This document shows positions 35,158 to 44,386 of a stretch of DNA of 64,000 nucleotides, one piece after another. A model generated the notes under the pieces. The model was given only the letters and a program-made list of their open reading frames with translations, did not search any database and had not been told where the DNA came from. Made by a program: the position numbers and the translations under genes. Within the stretch, counting starts at the first letter, position 1. Every line of letters starts with the position of its first letter. This DNA comes from Salegentibacter salinarum. Lineage in GTDB: Bacteria > Bacteroidota > Bacteroidia > Flavobacteriales > Flavobacteriaceae. The stretch is from NCBI RefSeq assembly GCF_900168115.1, contig NZ_FUZC01000002.1, positions 310,001 through 374,000 of the forward strand, read 5' to 3'.

Positions 35158-36552
35158 ATGTTACGAAATACATATTTTAAACAACTTTTTATTTTGCTGG
35201 TTATTCTTATTAATACCTCTTGTGAGGATTATTTAGAAGTTGATACCCCGAAGCACAAAATAGTAAGTGCAACAGTTTTTGAAGAAGATGAAACCGCCAT
35301 AAGTACCATGACCGGCATTTATAATGAATTATTAAACGCTGATTTTTCCGGTGGATGGAATTATTCAGTAAGCGTTTTAGGAGGGCTTTCTTCAGATGTA
35401 CTTGAGCCTGTTAACCCTAATAGTGTAAGTTATGCCGAATTTAATCAAAATGAAATTTCACCTGACAGTGAATTTAACTTTTATCTCTGGTCCAGTACCT
35501 TTAATATTATTTATATGACAAATGCCCTTTTGGAAGGTTTAAGCCAGTCTGAAGGAGTTTCCGAGGAAATCAGTAAACAGTTGGAAGGAGAGGCCCGATT
35601 CATTAGGGCGTTTACTTACTTCTACTTAGTGAACTTATATGGAGATGTTCCCCTTATCCTTTCCACTGATTATGAACAAAATTCGTTGATAGCCAGAGAA
35701 GGGCAGGAGCAAATCTATGAATTGATAATTGATGACCTGCAAGCCTCCATAGAACTTTTAGAAAATACTACATCAGAAACGCGAACCAGGGCCGATAAAT
35801 TTGTAGTGACAGCAATGCTGGCAAGGGTTTATCTCTACCTGGGTAACTGGGAGCAGGCCGAATTCTTAAGTAGTCAGGTTATAGCGGAGTCATCCAAATA
35901 TGAGCTTCTTGAAAACCTTGATGAGATTTTTCTGCCAGAGAGTAAAGAAGCCATTTGGCAAATTTCACCTGTTGGTAGAGGAAATATTCTAACTAGTACC
36001 AATGAAGGATTGGCTTATGTGGGTAGTTCTTTTTCTTCCTTCAAAATCAGTGATGAATTTGTTAATTCCTTCAATTCAGAAGATAAAAGACTTACTAGTT
36101 GGATAGGTTTTTATACTAATGCTACTCGCAGCTTCCATTTTCCATATAAGTATAAGGACGGGTCGAGTATTAGTAATATCACTGAATATTCCATGGTCTT
36201 AAGACTGGCAGAACAATTTCTTATCAGGGCGGAGGCAAGAGCTCAAACAGGATATTTTTCCGGAGCAATCAACGATCTGGACAAGATAAGAACTCGTTCA
36301 AATCTGGAGTCTATTTCAGGATCAGACCTAGAAATAAACCAGGAAAATTTAATCTCATTAATCCTGGAAGAAAGAAAAAGAGAGCTTTTTTCAGAATGGG
36401 GACATCGTTGGTTGGATTTAAAACGTACCAACAGGGCTTCCTCGGTTCTAGGACATTTATCCGATTCTTGGGAAGACACCGATATACTTTATCCTATTCC
36501 AGAAATGGACCGAATGAAAAATCCAAATCTTACCCAAAATGATGGTTATTAA
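35158..36552 (+). CDS. SusD/RagB family surface lipoprotein
   Basis: A 464-residue lipoprotein (lipobox LINTSC, Cys21, followed by EDYLEVDTP as is usual for SusD-like proteins) that forms the ligand-binding lid on the SusC barrel. The TPR-like helices are seen in EGEARFIRAFTYFYLVNLYGDVPLI and KFVVTAMLARVYLYLGNWEQAE, and the C-terminal LILEERKRELFSEWGHRWLDLKR and LYPIPEMDRMKNPNLTQNDGY are family signatures. The last 14 bases overlap the M16 peptidase gene. Confidence 0.94.
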   Translation: MLRNTYFKQLFILLVILINTSCEDYLEVDTPKHKIVSATVFEEDETAISTMTGIYNELLNADFSGGWNYSVSVLGGLSSDVLEPVNPNSVSYAEFNQNEISPDSEFNFYLWSSTFNIIYMTNALLEGLSQSEGVSEEISKQLEGEARFIRAFTYFYLVNLYGDVPLILSTDYEQNSLIAREGQEQIYELIIDDLQASIELLENTTSETRTRADKFVVTAMLARVYLYLGNWEQAEFLSSQVIAESSKYELLENLDEIFLPESKEAIWQISPVGRGNILTSTNEGLAYVGSSFSSFKISDEFVNSFNSEDKRLTSWIGFYTNATRSFHFPYKYKDGSSISNITEYSMVLRLAEQFLIRAEARAQTGYFSGAINDLDKIRTRSNLESISGSDLEINQENLISLILEERKRELFSEWGHRWLDLKRTNRASSVLGHLSDSWEDTDILYPIPEMDRMKNPNLTQNDGY

Positions 36553-39403
36553 GAACTTGAAATTAATAAAGGACAGGGGATATTATCTTTTGGTGTTTTT
36601 ATTTTTAGGGTTTAATACTGCTATTTGTCAACAAAAACCTAAGACACCTGACAGTGAGCTTTTAGGTCTTGACCCTTCTGTAAGGTATGGTAAACTGGAA
36701 AACGGTTTTACCTATTACCTTCAAAAAAGTGACTCCCTAACCAATACCATTGACCTCCATCTGGTGGTAAAGGGAGGAACTTACCACGAAGATAAGGACC
36801 AACTTGAATATGCGCACCTGATAGAACATATGGGGTATAAAAGCACAAAGAACTTCCCCGATTTACCGGCCTATTTCAATACAAAAGGTCTATATGTCCA
36901 TGCTGGCACTAGAAATCTTCATACATTTTATTTTACCAGAATACCATCTGGTGATAAATCGGTTCTTGATTCCGGGTTACTGGTTTTACGGGATTGGTCG
37001 CATGATATCAGGTTCGACCAGCAGTCTATTGATGTGGAACGTGAGGCGATTTTAGGTGAAATGAGGGTAGATAACCCTTATAATGATTGGTTTTGGAATG
37101 TCCTGACTAAAAATTTGATTAAAAATACCGGGGCCCATTTTCGAGATCAAAATGCGGCTGAAAAAAGTATACTTGATTTTGATAAAAATGCATTTCTGAG
37201 ATATTATAAGGATTGGTATCGTCCTGATCTGGAAGCTGCAATTATAGTAGGTGATATCAATGTAGATAGTGTAGAAGCACAGATTCAGCGATTATTTTCG
37301 GACCTAAAAACTCCTGAAAAGAGGAGTAATGTCAATAAAAAATTGGCGAAATGGAAGGTTGATTTCAATGTTGAGAACCAGTACATCTCTGTGCTTGATA
37401 CTTTGAAGCCGGGTTTTCGGCTTTATATTGCCAGCAAACGCATGGATGAAAAGAATCCAAAGAACGTGTCGGATTATAAAGCTATGTTATTGCGTCAACT
37501 CTATGAGATAATCCTCAAACCGCGCATAAAGCAGCTGAAGCAACAACTCAAGCCTCCATTTTCAGAATTTTTTATGACCAATAATCCAGTGAACGGACAG
37601 CTTGCTTATGATTTGATGAAAGTTGATTTAGAAAGTGATGAGCCTCGTAAGGTAAAGAATGGATTAGTTAGGGCTTTAAGTGCAAGAAAGCAAATACATA
37701 AAGGAGTGACCGACTTAGAATTAGATAGGGCAAAGAAGGAAGTTCTTCAGCATTATTCAGGGAAACAAAGGAGTAATTCTGAACTTGTTTCAAAATATGA
37801 AAACCATTTTGTAAGCGGAACCGCTGCTCCTGATCCCAAAAATGAGTACAAGTTGATCTCTAAAATTCTTAATCAAATTGACCTTAACAAAATGCAATCT
37901 GTTTTTAATGATTACGGAAATTTTATGAACAAAACAGATTTTTTGTTTTTCAGGGCTAAAGACCAGGTCGCACCGGACTCCGATACACTTGCCAAGTGGC
38001 TTGATGAAATTGATTCGATGACAGTAGATCCATTAAAACCTTTACCACCTGCTATCGAATCTCTCTCGGAGGTAGCAGGCATTCAGGAAATCGATGAATA
38101 CGATGTAGAATTAGAAACCGAGCATATAATTGGTGTTACCGAAATAAAGCTGAAAAACGGGATAAAACTTTTTTTTAAGCCTTTAAAACCTATATCTGAA
38201 CGCAATGCGAAGACAATTAGCATACATGCTTTTCGTCCAAATAATATTCCTATAAGAAGGAGGAAGGAATATTTGGCAGCCAAGGTTGTTCCGGAGGTTC
38301 TTAAGTTTACTGGAGCTGGTTCTTTTGATAAATTCCAGTTAGAGAACTTTAAAAAAAGTACTGGACTTCGATTGAGTTTTGAATTAGGGAGAAATTATCA
38401 AAAGATTTATGCCACTAGTAAAGAGAGGGATATTGATGAACTGCTCAATCTCTTATATCTTAGGTTGAAAAAGCCGTTACTTGACAAAGAGAGTTTTTCA
38501 GCATGGAAATCGGATCAAAAAGGGGTACTGAATGAGGATAGTTTTGGACGAGGAAATCCAAATTTTTTTATGGATGATATTCGAGCTATTTGGTATCCCG
38601 ATATTCCCAATTTGAAATTGCAGGATCTTGAAGATCTAACTATGAAAAAAGTGTCTGAGGCACATCAAGAGTGGTATTCTAATTTAAACGGCTACACCTT
38701 TATAATTTCGGGTGATTTTGACAGGGAGGATCTGACTAAGCGGCTGGTTAAAAAAATGTCAGCTTTTCCAGTTACCACGAAACAGGTTTCGAATGATCAA
38801 ACTATCGATTTTCCATTTTACAAGATGGATAAGGTCATCAGGCTTAGTAATCTAGAGCAGTCTTATATCAGTTTATATTTTCCTGTTAATGCTCCCAGGG
38901 ATATTAAAACCCAGGTTGAACTTAAGCTACTATCAAAAGCTTTGCATAAGCGAATTTGGGATCGTCTACGGGAGGGATGTTATGCTCCGGGGGCTTGGGG
39001 AGAGTGGATGGACATTAATAATGGTATTTACTCTTTAAATGTCCGCTTTAATAGTGAACTAGGTAATGAAAGTGAATTAACACAGATGGCTATTGAAGAA
39101 TTCCGAAAGCTAAAAAAGTTTGGCGTGGACCGGACCTGGTTAGAAAATGCAGTTGTGGATTTAAAAGAAAATTATGGAAAAGGGATCGATTACCTTTCCA
39201 CCTTTTCATCTTTTTGGCCAGAGTATTTTCAGGATAAGATCAACACGGGGGAAGATATTGAAAATGAAGTGCTTCAATATGAAGCAGTATTGGACCATTT
39301 CACAAGTTTGGAGGATATTAATGCTGCTGCGGATAAATATTTAAGTGAGGAAAATATGCAGAAATTCCTTGTGCTGCCAAAGGATTATGTACAAAATGAA
39401 TGA
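36539..39403 (+). CDS. M16 family zinc metallopeptidase, exported
   Basis: A 954-residue insulinase-type peptidase with a signal peptide (ending ICQQK, near residue 30). The N-terminal catalytic half has the inverted zinc motif His93-Leu-Ile-Glu96-His97 in AHLIEHMGYKS and the third ligand in VEREAILGEMR about 76 residues on; the C-terminal half is the non-catalytic M16_C repeat (TISIHAFRPN... to the end). Such enzymes degrade peptides up to a few kDa in the periplasm. Translational coupling to the SusD gene (14-bp overlap) strongly suggests that the SusCD pair imports peptides that this enzyme cuts. Confidence 0.92.
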   Translation: MMVIKNLKLIKDRGYYLLVFLFLGFNTAICQQKPKTPDSELLGLDPSVRYGKLENGFTYYLQKSDSLTNTIDLHLVVKGGTYHEDKDQLEYAHLIEHMGYKSTKNFPDLPAYFNTKGLYVHAGTRNLHTFYFTRIPSGDKSVLDSGLLVLRDWSHDIRFDQQSIDVEREAILGEMRVDNPYNDWFWNVLTKNLIKNTGAHFRDQNAAEKSILDFDKNAFLRYYKDWYRPDLEAAIIVGDINVDSVEAQIQRLFSDLKTPEKRSNVNKKLAKWKVDFNVENQYISVLDTLKPGFRLYIASKRMDEKNPKNVSDYKAMLLRQLYEIILKPRIKQLKQQLKPPFSEFFMTNNPVNGQLAYDLMKVDLESDEPRKVKNGLVRALSARKQIHKGVTDLELDRAKKEVLQHYSGKQRSNSELVSKYENHFVSGTAAPDPKNEYKLISKILNQIDLNKMQSVFNDYGNFMNKTDFLFFRAKDQVAPDSDTLAKWLDEIDSMTVDPLKPLPPAIESLSEVAGIQEIDEYDVELETEHIIGVTEIKLKNGIKLFFKPLKPISERNAKTISIHAFRPNNIPIRRRKEYLAAKVVPEVLKFTGAGSFDKFQLENFKKSTGLRLSFELGRNYQKIYATSKERDIDELLNLLYLRLKKPLLDKESFSAWKSDQKGVLNEDSFGRGNPNFFMDDIRAIWYPDIPNLKLQDLEDLTMKKVSEAHQEWYSNLNGYTFIISGDFDREDLTKRLVKKMSAFPVTTKQVSNDQTIDFPFYKMDKVIRLSNLEQSYISLYFPVNAPRDIKTQVELKLLSKALHKRIWDRLREGCYAPGAWGEWMDINNGIYSLNVRFNSELGNESELTQMAIEEFRKLKKFGVDRTWLENAVVDLKENYGKGIDYLSTFSSFWPEYFQDKINTGEDIENEVLQYEAVLDHFTSLEDINAAADKYLSEENMQKFLVLPKDYVQNE

Positions 39404-39464
39404 ACTCACAATTGATTATCGGTCTATTTTTTACTGAATTTGATTTTAAAATGCCATTAAAATA

Positions 39465-39490
39465 AACACCGGGAAAATTATCCCGGTGTT
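39465..39490. terminator. Bidirectional terminator
   Basis: AACACCGGGA (39465-39474) and TCCCGGTGTT (39481-39490) form a perfect 10-bp stem with a six-base loop, flanked by A-rich and T-rich sequence. It separates the SusCD-M16 operon from the convergent DUF6520 gene. Confidence 0.9.
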
Positions 39491-39509
39491 ATTTTAATTA
39501 AATAAGTAA

Positions 39510-39785
39510 TTAGTCACTTATCATAATTGGCAGCGGTGAGCTACTCTCAAGTGGTTCACTCTGGGAATTTGCAACTGGATAAACCGTATATGGTGTTTCC
39601 GTATCTGATTCGAGATAAACTCTACAATCGAAAGACCCTTCCTCACAATTTACAGTAACTGGTTTCCAACCTTCGTCGGTTTCAATAAAACCTGTTGCGG
39701 CTGCATAATTTGTTCCCACGGTGGCAAATGCCATTCCAACGGAGCATATAAACGCTAACATCGGTAATAAAACTTTAGTTTTCAT
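39510..39785 (-). CDS. DUF6520-type small secreted protein
   Basis: A 91-residue protein with a signal peptide (residues 1-21, MAFAT). The mature part carries the DUF6520-like pattern: GWKPV, then NCEEGSFDCRVYL with two cysteines six apart, then PYTVYPV. Such small proteins recur in Bacteroidota next to MauE-like membrane proteins, as here (the MauE gene lies 87 bp upstream on the same strand). Function is not known. The Cys pair plus a redox membrane protein suggests disulfide-dependent folding or modification, which is inference. Confidence 0.7.
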   Translation of the reverse strand: MKTKVLLPMLAFICSVGMAFATVGTNYAAATGFIETDEGWKPVTVNCEEGSFDCRVYLESDTETPYTVYPVANSQSEPLESSSPLPIMISD

Positions 39786-39872
39786 GATATTTAAATTTAA
39801 AAGTTAATAATAAAATTCCCGTTTTTTAATTCAGGTGCCGGTGCACCCTACATTTGTTGCAACAAAATTTCT

Positions 39873-40337
39873 TTATATTTTATCTGTTATCTCTGCCTGG
39901 TTTTTCAGCTTGTTATTTTTCATCAGGTATAGGCCAAGTAATCCAATTGCTATGCAGCCCAGGTTGAAATATAGATGCTGATGCCAGGAAAGAAGGGAGA
40001 TGATTCCTCCACAGGAACACGGGGTATAGGGACTTAAAAATAATATCCCAAGAATGTATATAGTAAACAGGTTTAACAATCCCATAGCTGCAATCATCCC
40101 CAATAATTTCTTTTTAGGGTATAGCAGAAGTGATCCGACAATAAGTTCTAAAATAGGAACTCCTATACTGAGAAAGTTCGTTAATAGCCTACTGTTAATT
40201 AAGGGGTTGTTGTATAGGTTATCATAGAAACTGCTATAATCAAACAACTTCGTGGCTCCTGTATATATGAACAATATGGCCAGGAAGAACCTAATGATTT
40301 CTGAAAGACGATATTTCTGGTGATAGGTGAAAAACAT
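39873..40337 (-). CDS. MauE/DoxX-like redox-associated membrane protein
   Basis: A 154-residue protein with four predicted membrane helices (about residues 13-30, 50-72, 76-100, 117-136). It has the family features FYTGATKL-like turn (IYTGATKLFDY), PLIELIVGSLL-like helix and a CSCGG motif between helices 3 and 4. MauE-like proteins pass electrons to periplasmic thiols for disulfide formation or reduction. Together with the DUF6520 gene downstream it forms a frequent two-gene unit. It lacks any fused thioredoxin domain. Confidence 0.8.
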   Translation of the reverse strand: MFFTYHQKYRLSEIIRFFLAILFIYTGATKLFDYSSFYDNLYNNPLINSRLLTNFLSIGVPILELIVGSLLLYPKKKLLGMIAAMGLLNLFTIYILGILFLSPYTPCSCGGIISLLSWHQHLYFNLGCIAIGLLGLYLMKNNKLKNQAEITDKI

Positions 40338-40412
40338 TTTTTTTGTTTAATACCTTAAAATTCAGCATTTTAATTTGATTTTTTTAGGTGAAAGTTTTAA
40401 CATGCACATCAA

Positions 40413-41279
40413 TCAGCGCGAATCGGAAGGATTTACTCCAAAATGTTTCTTGAATGCCCTGGAAAAATGTGAAAGGCTTCCAAAACCACATAGGGTCGCT
40501 ATGTTTGAAAGTTTTGTATCAGTATCCAAAACGAGATCCCGGGCTTTCTCCAGCCTTTTTTCCCTATGGAAGCTAGCTATTGTTTTTCCGTGTATAGCCT
40601 TAAACCCCCTGATTAGTACGGTAGAATTGGTTTCCAGTTCCCTGGCGATTTCTGGAATAGGTTTTAAAGGAGAGTCAAGATTATCCATAAGATAATGGTA
40701 AAGCCTGTCGATAATCTTTTTATTCTTTGAGATATCAAATTGCCTTTTCGGATGCAGTGCCTTTTTGAGCAACTTCTCTTTAGTCCATTCATTTTTGGAG
40801 ATTGTCTTAACCGCAGATAAAATAAAAACTTCTGAATTATTATTTTCAAATTTTGTGATCCTGGAATCCATGGTTAAAAAAAGGTCGTCGCGTAATCTAT
40901 AATTTAATTTGATAGATCGGTCAAAAGAGGTTGAATCCATAATTTCCTGAACTTTTTTCAGAGATTCTTCATCGAGTATACTTTCCAGATTGTGTAACTG
41001 GTTATCAAAAAGGCCGTTAGATCCAGTATTGTAATCCTTAATTTGATAATTTTCTTCTACTATAAGAATTATATGGTTCAGGTAGCTGAGATCATATTCC
41101 GGTATTTTAGAAGGTACTTTTAGTTTTAATACCCCTGCAAGCATATTTAATAAGACACCAATCGTTGATAACTTGCTTCGTAGTTTATTTATTTTAATAC
41201 GCTTGTCATATTCATCATTAGCCAGTGCGGTAATTAGATGGGTGATCTGGTCGAAGAGTTTGTCGTTAGGAAAGTACAT
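40413..41279 (-). CDS. AraC-family transcriptional regulator
   Basis: A 288-residue regulator whose C-terminal 100 residues form the double HTH of AraC proteins (IPEIARELETNSTVLIRGFKAIHG and LSNIATLCGFGSLSHFSRAFKKHFGVNPSDSR). The N-terminal 180 residues are helical with a DUF-like sensor part that I cannot assign. The start lies 2 bp after the STAS-like gene, so the two are translated together. It may control the adjacent MauE/DUF6520 or SusCD genes; this rests on position only. Confidence 0.88.
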   Translation of the reverse strand: MYFPNDKLFDQITHLITALANDEYDKRIKINKLRSKLSTIGVLLNMLAGVLKLKVPSKIPEYDLSYLNHIILIVEENYQIKDYNTGSNGLFDNQLHNLESILDEESLKKVQEIMDSTSFDRSIKLNYRLRDDLFLTMDSRITKFENNNSEVFILSAVKTISKNEWTKEKLLKKALHPKRQFDISKNKKIIDRLYHYLMDNLDSPLKPIPEIARELETNSTVLIRGFKAIHGKTIASFHREKRLEKARDLVLDTDTKLSNIATLCGFGSLSHFSRAFKKHFGVNPSDSR

Positions 41280-41281
41280 AA

Positions 41282-41665
41282 TTAGTTTTTTACGGGATAA
41301 TTGGATAAAAACTCCAGGGCTTTTAACTTGTCTTCAAAAACCTCAGTGTCAACTTTTGGAATGCTTGTGGAGAGGTAAAACTGGGCGGTAGATTTAGTAT
41401 GGGGATATTGAACTAGAAGAGCTACTGCTGTGGCTTGTACCGATCCCTCTTTTGCTAAGTAATCCATAGCCTCTTTATCTGCCTGAATTACCTCACGCAA
41501 ATCGCATAAAATGGGATACCCTTTATTATTTTGAATGGACAGACGAAGTTTTAAAAGATTCTTGGCAATCTTAAGGCTAAGGTTTTCCAATGGGGCATAA
41601 ACAAAGTAAAGGATATCATTTTCTATCCAAACCTCTGCAAAATTATTTTGTGCCCTTTTAATCAA
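41282..41665 (-). CDS. STAS-like (SpoIIAA-type) small protein
   Basis: A 127-residue cytoplasmic protein with the alternating strand-helix order of STAS/SpoIIAA folds (ILYFVYAPLENLSLKIAKNLL, YPILCDLREVIQADKEAMDYL, AVALLVQYPHTKSTAQFYL). Similar genes in flavobacteria precede AraC or two-component regulators. It may modulate the AraC protein encoded immediately downstream. No phospho-acceptor Ser can be assigned with confidence. Confidence 0.6.
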   Translation of the reverse strand: MIKRAQNNFAEVWIENDILYFVYAPLENLSLKIAKNLLKLRLSIQNNKGYPILCDLREVIQADKEAMDYLAKEGSVQATAVALLVQYPHTKSTAQFYLSTSIPKVDTEVFEDKLKALEFLSNYPVKN

Positions 41666-41690
41666 AATAATAATTGTTACTATAGAATAC

Positions 41691-41709
41691 TGTAATTTAG
41701 TAAATTACA
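41691..41709. promoter_or_regulatory. 8-bp inverted repeat before the STAS/AraC operon
   Basis: TGTAATTT (41691-41698) and AAATTACA (41702-41709) are perfect inverted repeats with a 3-bp centre, 26 bp upstream of the STAS-like start on the minus strand. Size and position suit an operator, perhaps for the AraC protein itself. The remaining gap up to 41902 shows no other clear site. Confidence 0.45.
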
Positions 41710-41902
41710 TTTGATAAAAATGAAAATTTATTGATCCAACAGGTCATTTTGAGACAGTTTGAATCAAAATAAACGCTGTTATTTGACTCTCCTGAATTTT
41801 ATTTTACTCTAAGTGGCATTTTTTCAGTTTTTAAAAAATAAATTTCCAGGTCTTAAAAAAGTTTCATTAGCTTAAGGTATTCATAATAAATACTTTGGGG
41901 CA

Positions 41903-44326
41903 ATGGCAAAAGTTAAACACAATAATTTCCTTGATACTGTGGACGAGGTGATCACTAATGCAACCGATGCAGGGGTGATTCATCTTCATGCTGAAGGCAG
42001 GAAATTGAACGGTCGTAAAATTACAATTAACGGAAAATCTTCTTACCATTTCGGTACTACCGGTTACCTTGGGCTTGAGCAGGATGAGCGTTTAAAAGCG
42101 GCTGCTATCGATGCCATCCGGCAATATGGAACTCAATTTCCTTTATCGAAAACTTATATTTCGCATCCGCTCTATGCGCCGCTGGAAGAAAAAATTTTCC
42201 AAATGTACCAGCACCCTATACTCATCACAAAAAATAGTACACTTGGCCATTTAGCTGTGATTCCTACAGCTGTGAGAGACAATGATGCGGTGATTTTGGA
42301 TCATCAGGTGCACTGGAGTGTCCAAAGCGCTACTGAAATTTTAAAATCTCGTGGAATTCCTGTTAGAATGATCAGGCATAGTAATATGGATATGTTGGAA
42401 CATTATATCAAGGAATATAGAAATAAAGCAGATAAGATTTGGTATATGGCAGATGGAGTTTATTCCATGTATGGAGACTATGCGCCTTTAAATGACCTTA
42501 TTGCACTGGCGAGAAAATATCCTCAACTCCACCTATATATAGACGATGTCCATGGGATGAGCTGGAAAGGTAAGCACGGCTCGGGTTATGTAATGTCGGA
42601 GCTTAAGGAACTTCCCCAGAATATTCTTTTATTCGGAACCTTGAGTAAAACTTTCGGTGCCAGTGGAGCGGTGCTTGTTTGTCCCGATGAAAAACTGCAT
42701 AAAAAAATTAAAAATTTCGGAGGACCGCTAACATTTTCAGCTCAGTTAGAGCCTGCTTCTGTAGCAGCGGCAACTGCTTCTGCAGATATTCATTTATCCT
42801 CTGAAATATATGAATTACAGGCAGATTTGGAGGGTAAAATAAGATACTTTAATCAATTACTGGAGTCATCGGATTTGCCTTTGATACATAGAAATTCCTC
42901 CCCTGTATTTTACATTGGTACTGGCCTTCCGGCTACGGGTTATAATTTTGTAAATAAAATGATGAATGCAGGTTTCTTTGTAAACCTTGGCTTGTTCCCG
43001 GCCGTTCCGGTTAAAAACACCGGTGTCCGAATCACCATTTCCAGGCATAATGAATTAGAGGATATAAAAGCCCTGGTTGATGCAATGGATTATCATTTTC
43101 CAAAAGCCCTCGAACAAACTCATACGGACCTACCCAGTATCTATAAGGCTTTTGGAATGCCGAAGCCAGGCTTACCGAATGAGAAATTTGCAGAAAAAAC
43201 CAATACCAACCTACACTTAACATATACCAAATCCATAAAAGAATTAGATAAGGAATCCTGGGACAAGTGTTTCTTGGGGAAAGGTACTTTTGATTGGGAT
43301 GGTCTTAGCTTTTTGGAGCATGTATTCATCAATAACAATTTGCCGGAACATAACTGGAATTTTCATTATATACTGATCAAAGACAACAGGGATAAAATTA
43401 TTCTAGCAGCCCATATGACTAGTGCCTTATTAAAAAATGATATGCTTTCCAATGCAGCTACATCGAAAGCTATTGAGGATATAAGGAAGCAGGATCCTTA
43501 TTATATGACAGATATCGTGCTGTCGATGGGATCGGTTTTCTCTGAAGGGGATCATTTATACATTGATTCGGGCCATTCTCAGCTAGTGAATACAATGCGT
43601 TTATTTCTGAAACAACTCGAAGTAATAAAACAGCAGGTAAAAGCCAAGCTTATAATTCTTAGGGATTTCAATAAAAATAATGACTTAAACAGCTTTTTCA
43701 ACGAGCAGGGTTTCGTAGCTATAGATATGCCTGACTCCTGTGAAATTTCCAGTCTCCACTGGAGTAATGAAGAACAATATGTATCCACACTCAGCAAACG
43801 CTCCAGGAAGCATTTCAGAAAAGATGTCAAGGCATTTGAGAATTATTTTAAAACCAGGATCGTATGTTTACCAACTTCCGAAGAAATTGATAAATATTAT
43901 GAGTTATTTGAAGAGGTTTGGAGTCACAATTTAGGAATTAATACCTTTAAATTTCCTAAAAAGCTATTTTCTGAAATGATTATAAGTCCGAAGTGGGACT
44001 TTTTGGTATTATATCTTAAACCAAATAGAATCAACGCATCGGAAAAGGTCGTAGGCGTGATGTTCGTTACACGATCCGGGAATACTTTAATACCCTCTCT
44101 GGTCGGGATGGATTATGATTATAATGAAGAATTCAATATCTATCGCCAGCTTTTATACCAGACAATCAAAACGGCCGGAATTTTAAAATTCAAAAAAATT
44201 AATTTTGGCTTTAGTGCCAGTTTTGAAAAAAAGAAATTAGGAGCCACTTTAACTCCTAAAATAGCCTATATCCAGGCAGATGATAACTTTAGTCTGGAAG
44301 CTTTAGATTGGTTAAGAAAAGAATAG
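41903..44326 (+). CDS. PLP-dependent acyltransferase fused to GNAT-like domain
   Basis: An 807-residue fusion. Residues about 25-405 form an alpha-oxoamine synthase (AONS/KBL/SPT-type fold): substrate region FGTTGYLGLEQDERL, cofactor Asp in YIDDVHGMSWKGKHGSG, and the PLP lysine Lys249 in FGTLSKTFGASGA. Residues about 430-807 form a GNAT-type acyltransferase region (FLEHVFINNN, TLSKRSRKHFRKDVKAFE, VGVMFVTRSGNTLIPSLVGMDYDYNEEFNIYRQLLYQTIK). The first half would condense an amino acid with an acyl-CoA and release CO2; the second could N-acylate the product, giving an amino-lipid. Substrates are unknown. Confidence 0.85.
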   Translation: MAKVKHNNFLDTVDEVITNATDAGVIHLHAEGRKLNGRKITINGKSSYHFGTTGYLGLEQDERLKAAAIDAIRQYGTQFPLSKTYISHPLYAPLEEKIFQMYQHPILITKNSTLGHLAVIPTAVRDNDAVILDHQVHWSVQSATEILKSRGIPVRMIRHSNMDMLEHYIKEYRNKADKIWYMADGVYSMYGDYAPLNDLIALARKYPQLHLYIDDVHGMSWKGKHGSGYVMSELKELPQNILLFGTLSKTFGASGAVLVCPDEKLHKKIKNFGGPLTFSAQLEPASVAAATASADIHLSSEIYELQADLEGKIRYFNQLLESSDLPLIHRNSSPVFYIGTGLPATGYNFVNKMMNAGFFVNLGLFPAVPVKNTGVRITISRHNELEDIKALVDAMDYHFPKALEQTHTDLPSIYKAFGMPKPGLPNEKFAEKTNTNLHLTYTKSIKELDKESWDKCFLGKGTFDWDGLSFLEHVFINNNLPEHNWNFHYILIKDNRDKIILAAHMTSALLKNDMLSNAATSKAIEDIRKQDPYYMTDIVLSMGSVFSEGDHLYIDSGHSQLVNTMRLFLKQLEVIKQQVKAKLIILRDFNKNNDLNSFFNEQGFVAIDMPDSCEISSLHWSNEEQYVSTLSKRSRKHFRKDVKAFENYFKTRIVCLPTSEEIDKYYELFEEVWSHNLGINTFKFPKKLFSEMIISPKWDFLVLYLKPNRINASEKVVGVMFVTRSGNTLIPSLVGMDYDYNEEFNIYRQLLYQTIKTAGILKFKKINFGFSASFEKKKLGATLTPKIAYIQADDNFSLEALDWLRKE

Positions 44327-44386
44327 GTACCCCCAGCCCCCTGTGTATATTTTGTTTTTTAAGATCCTACCATTTAAAAATACATA

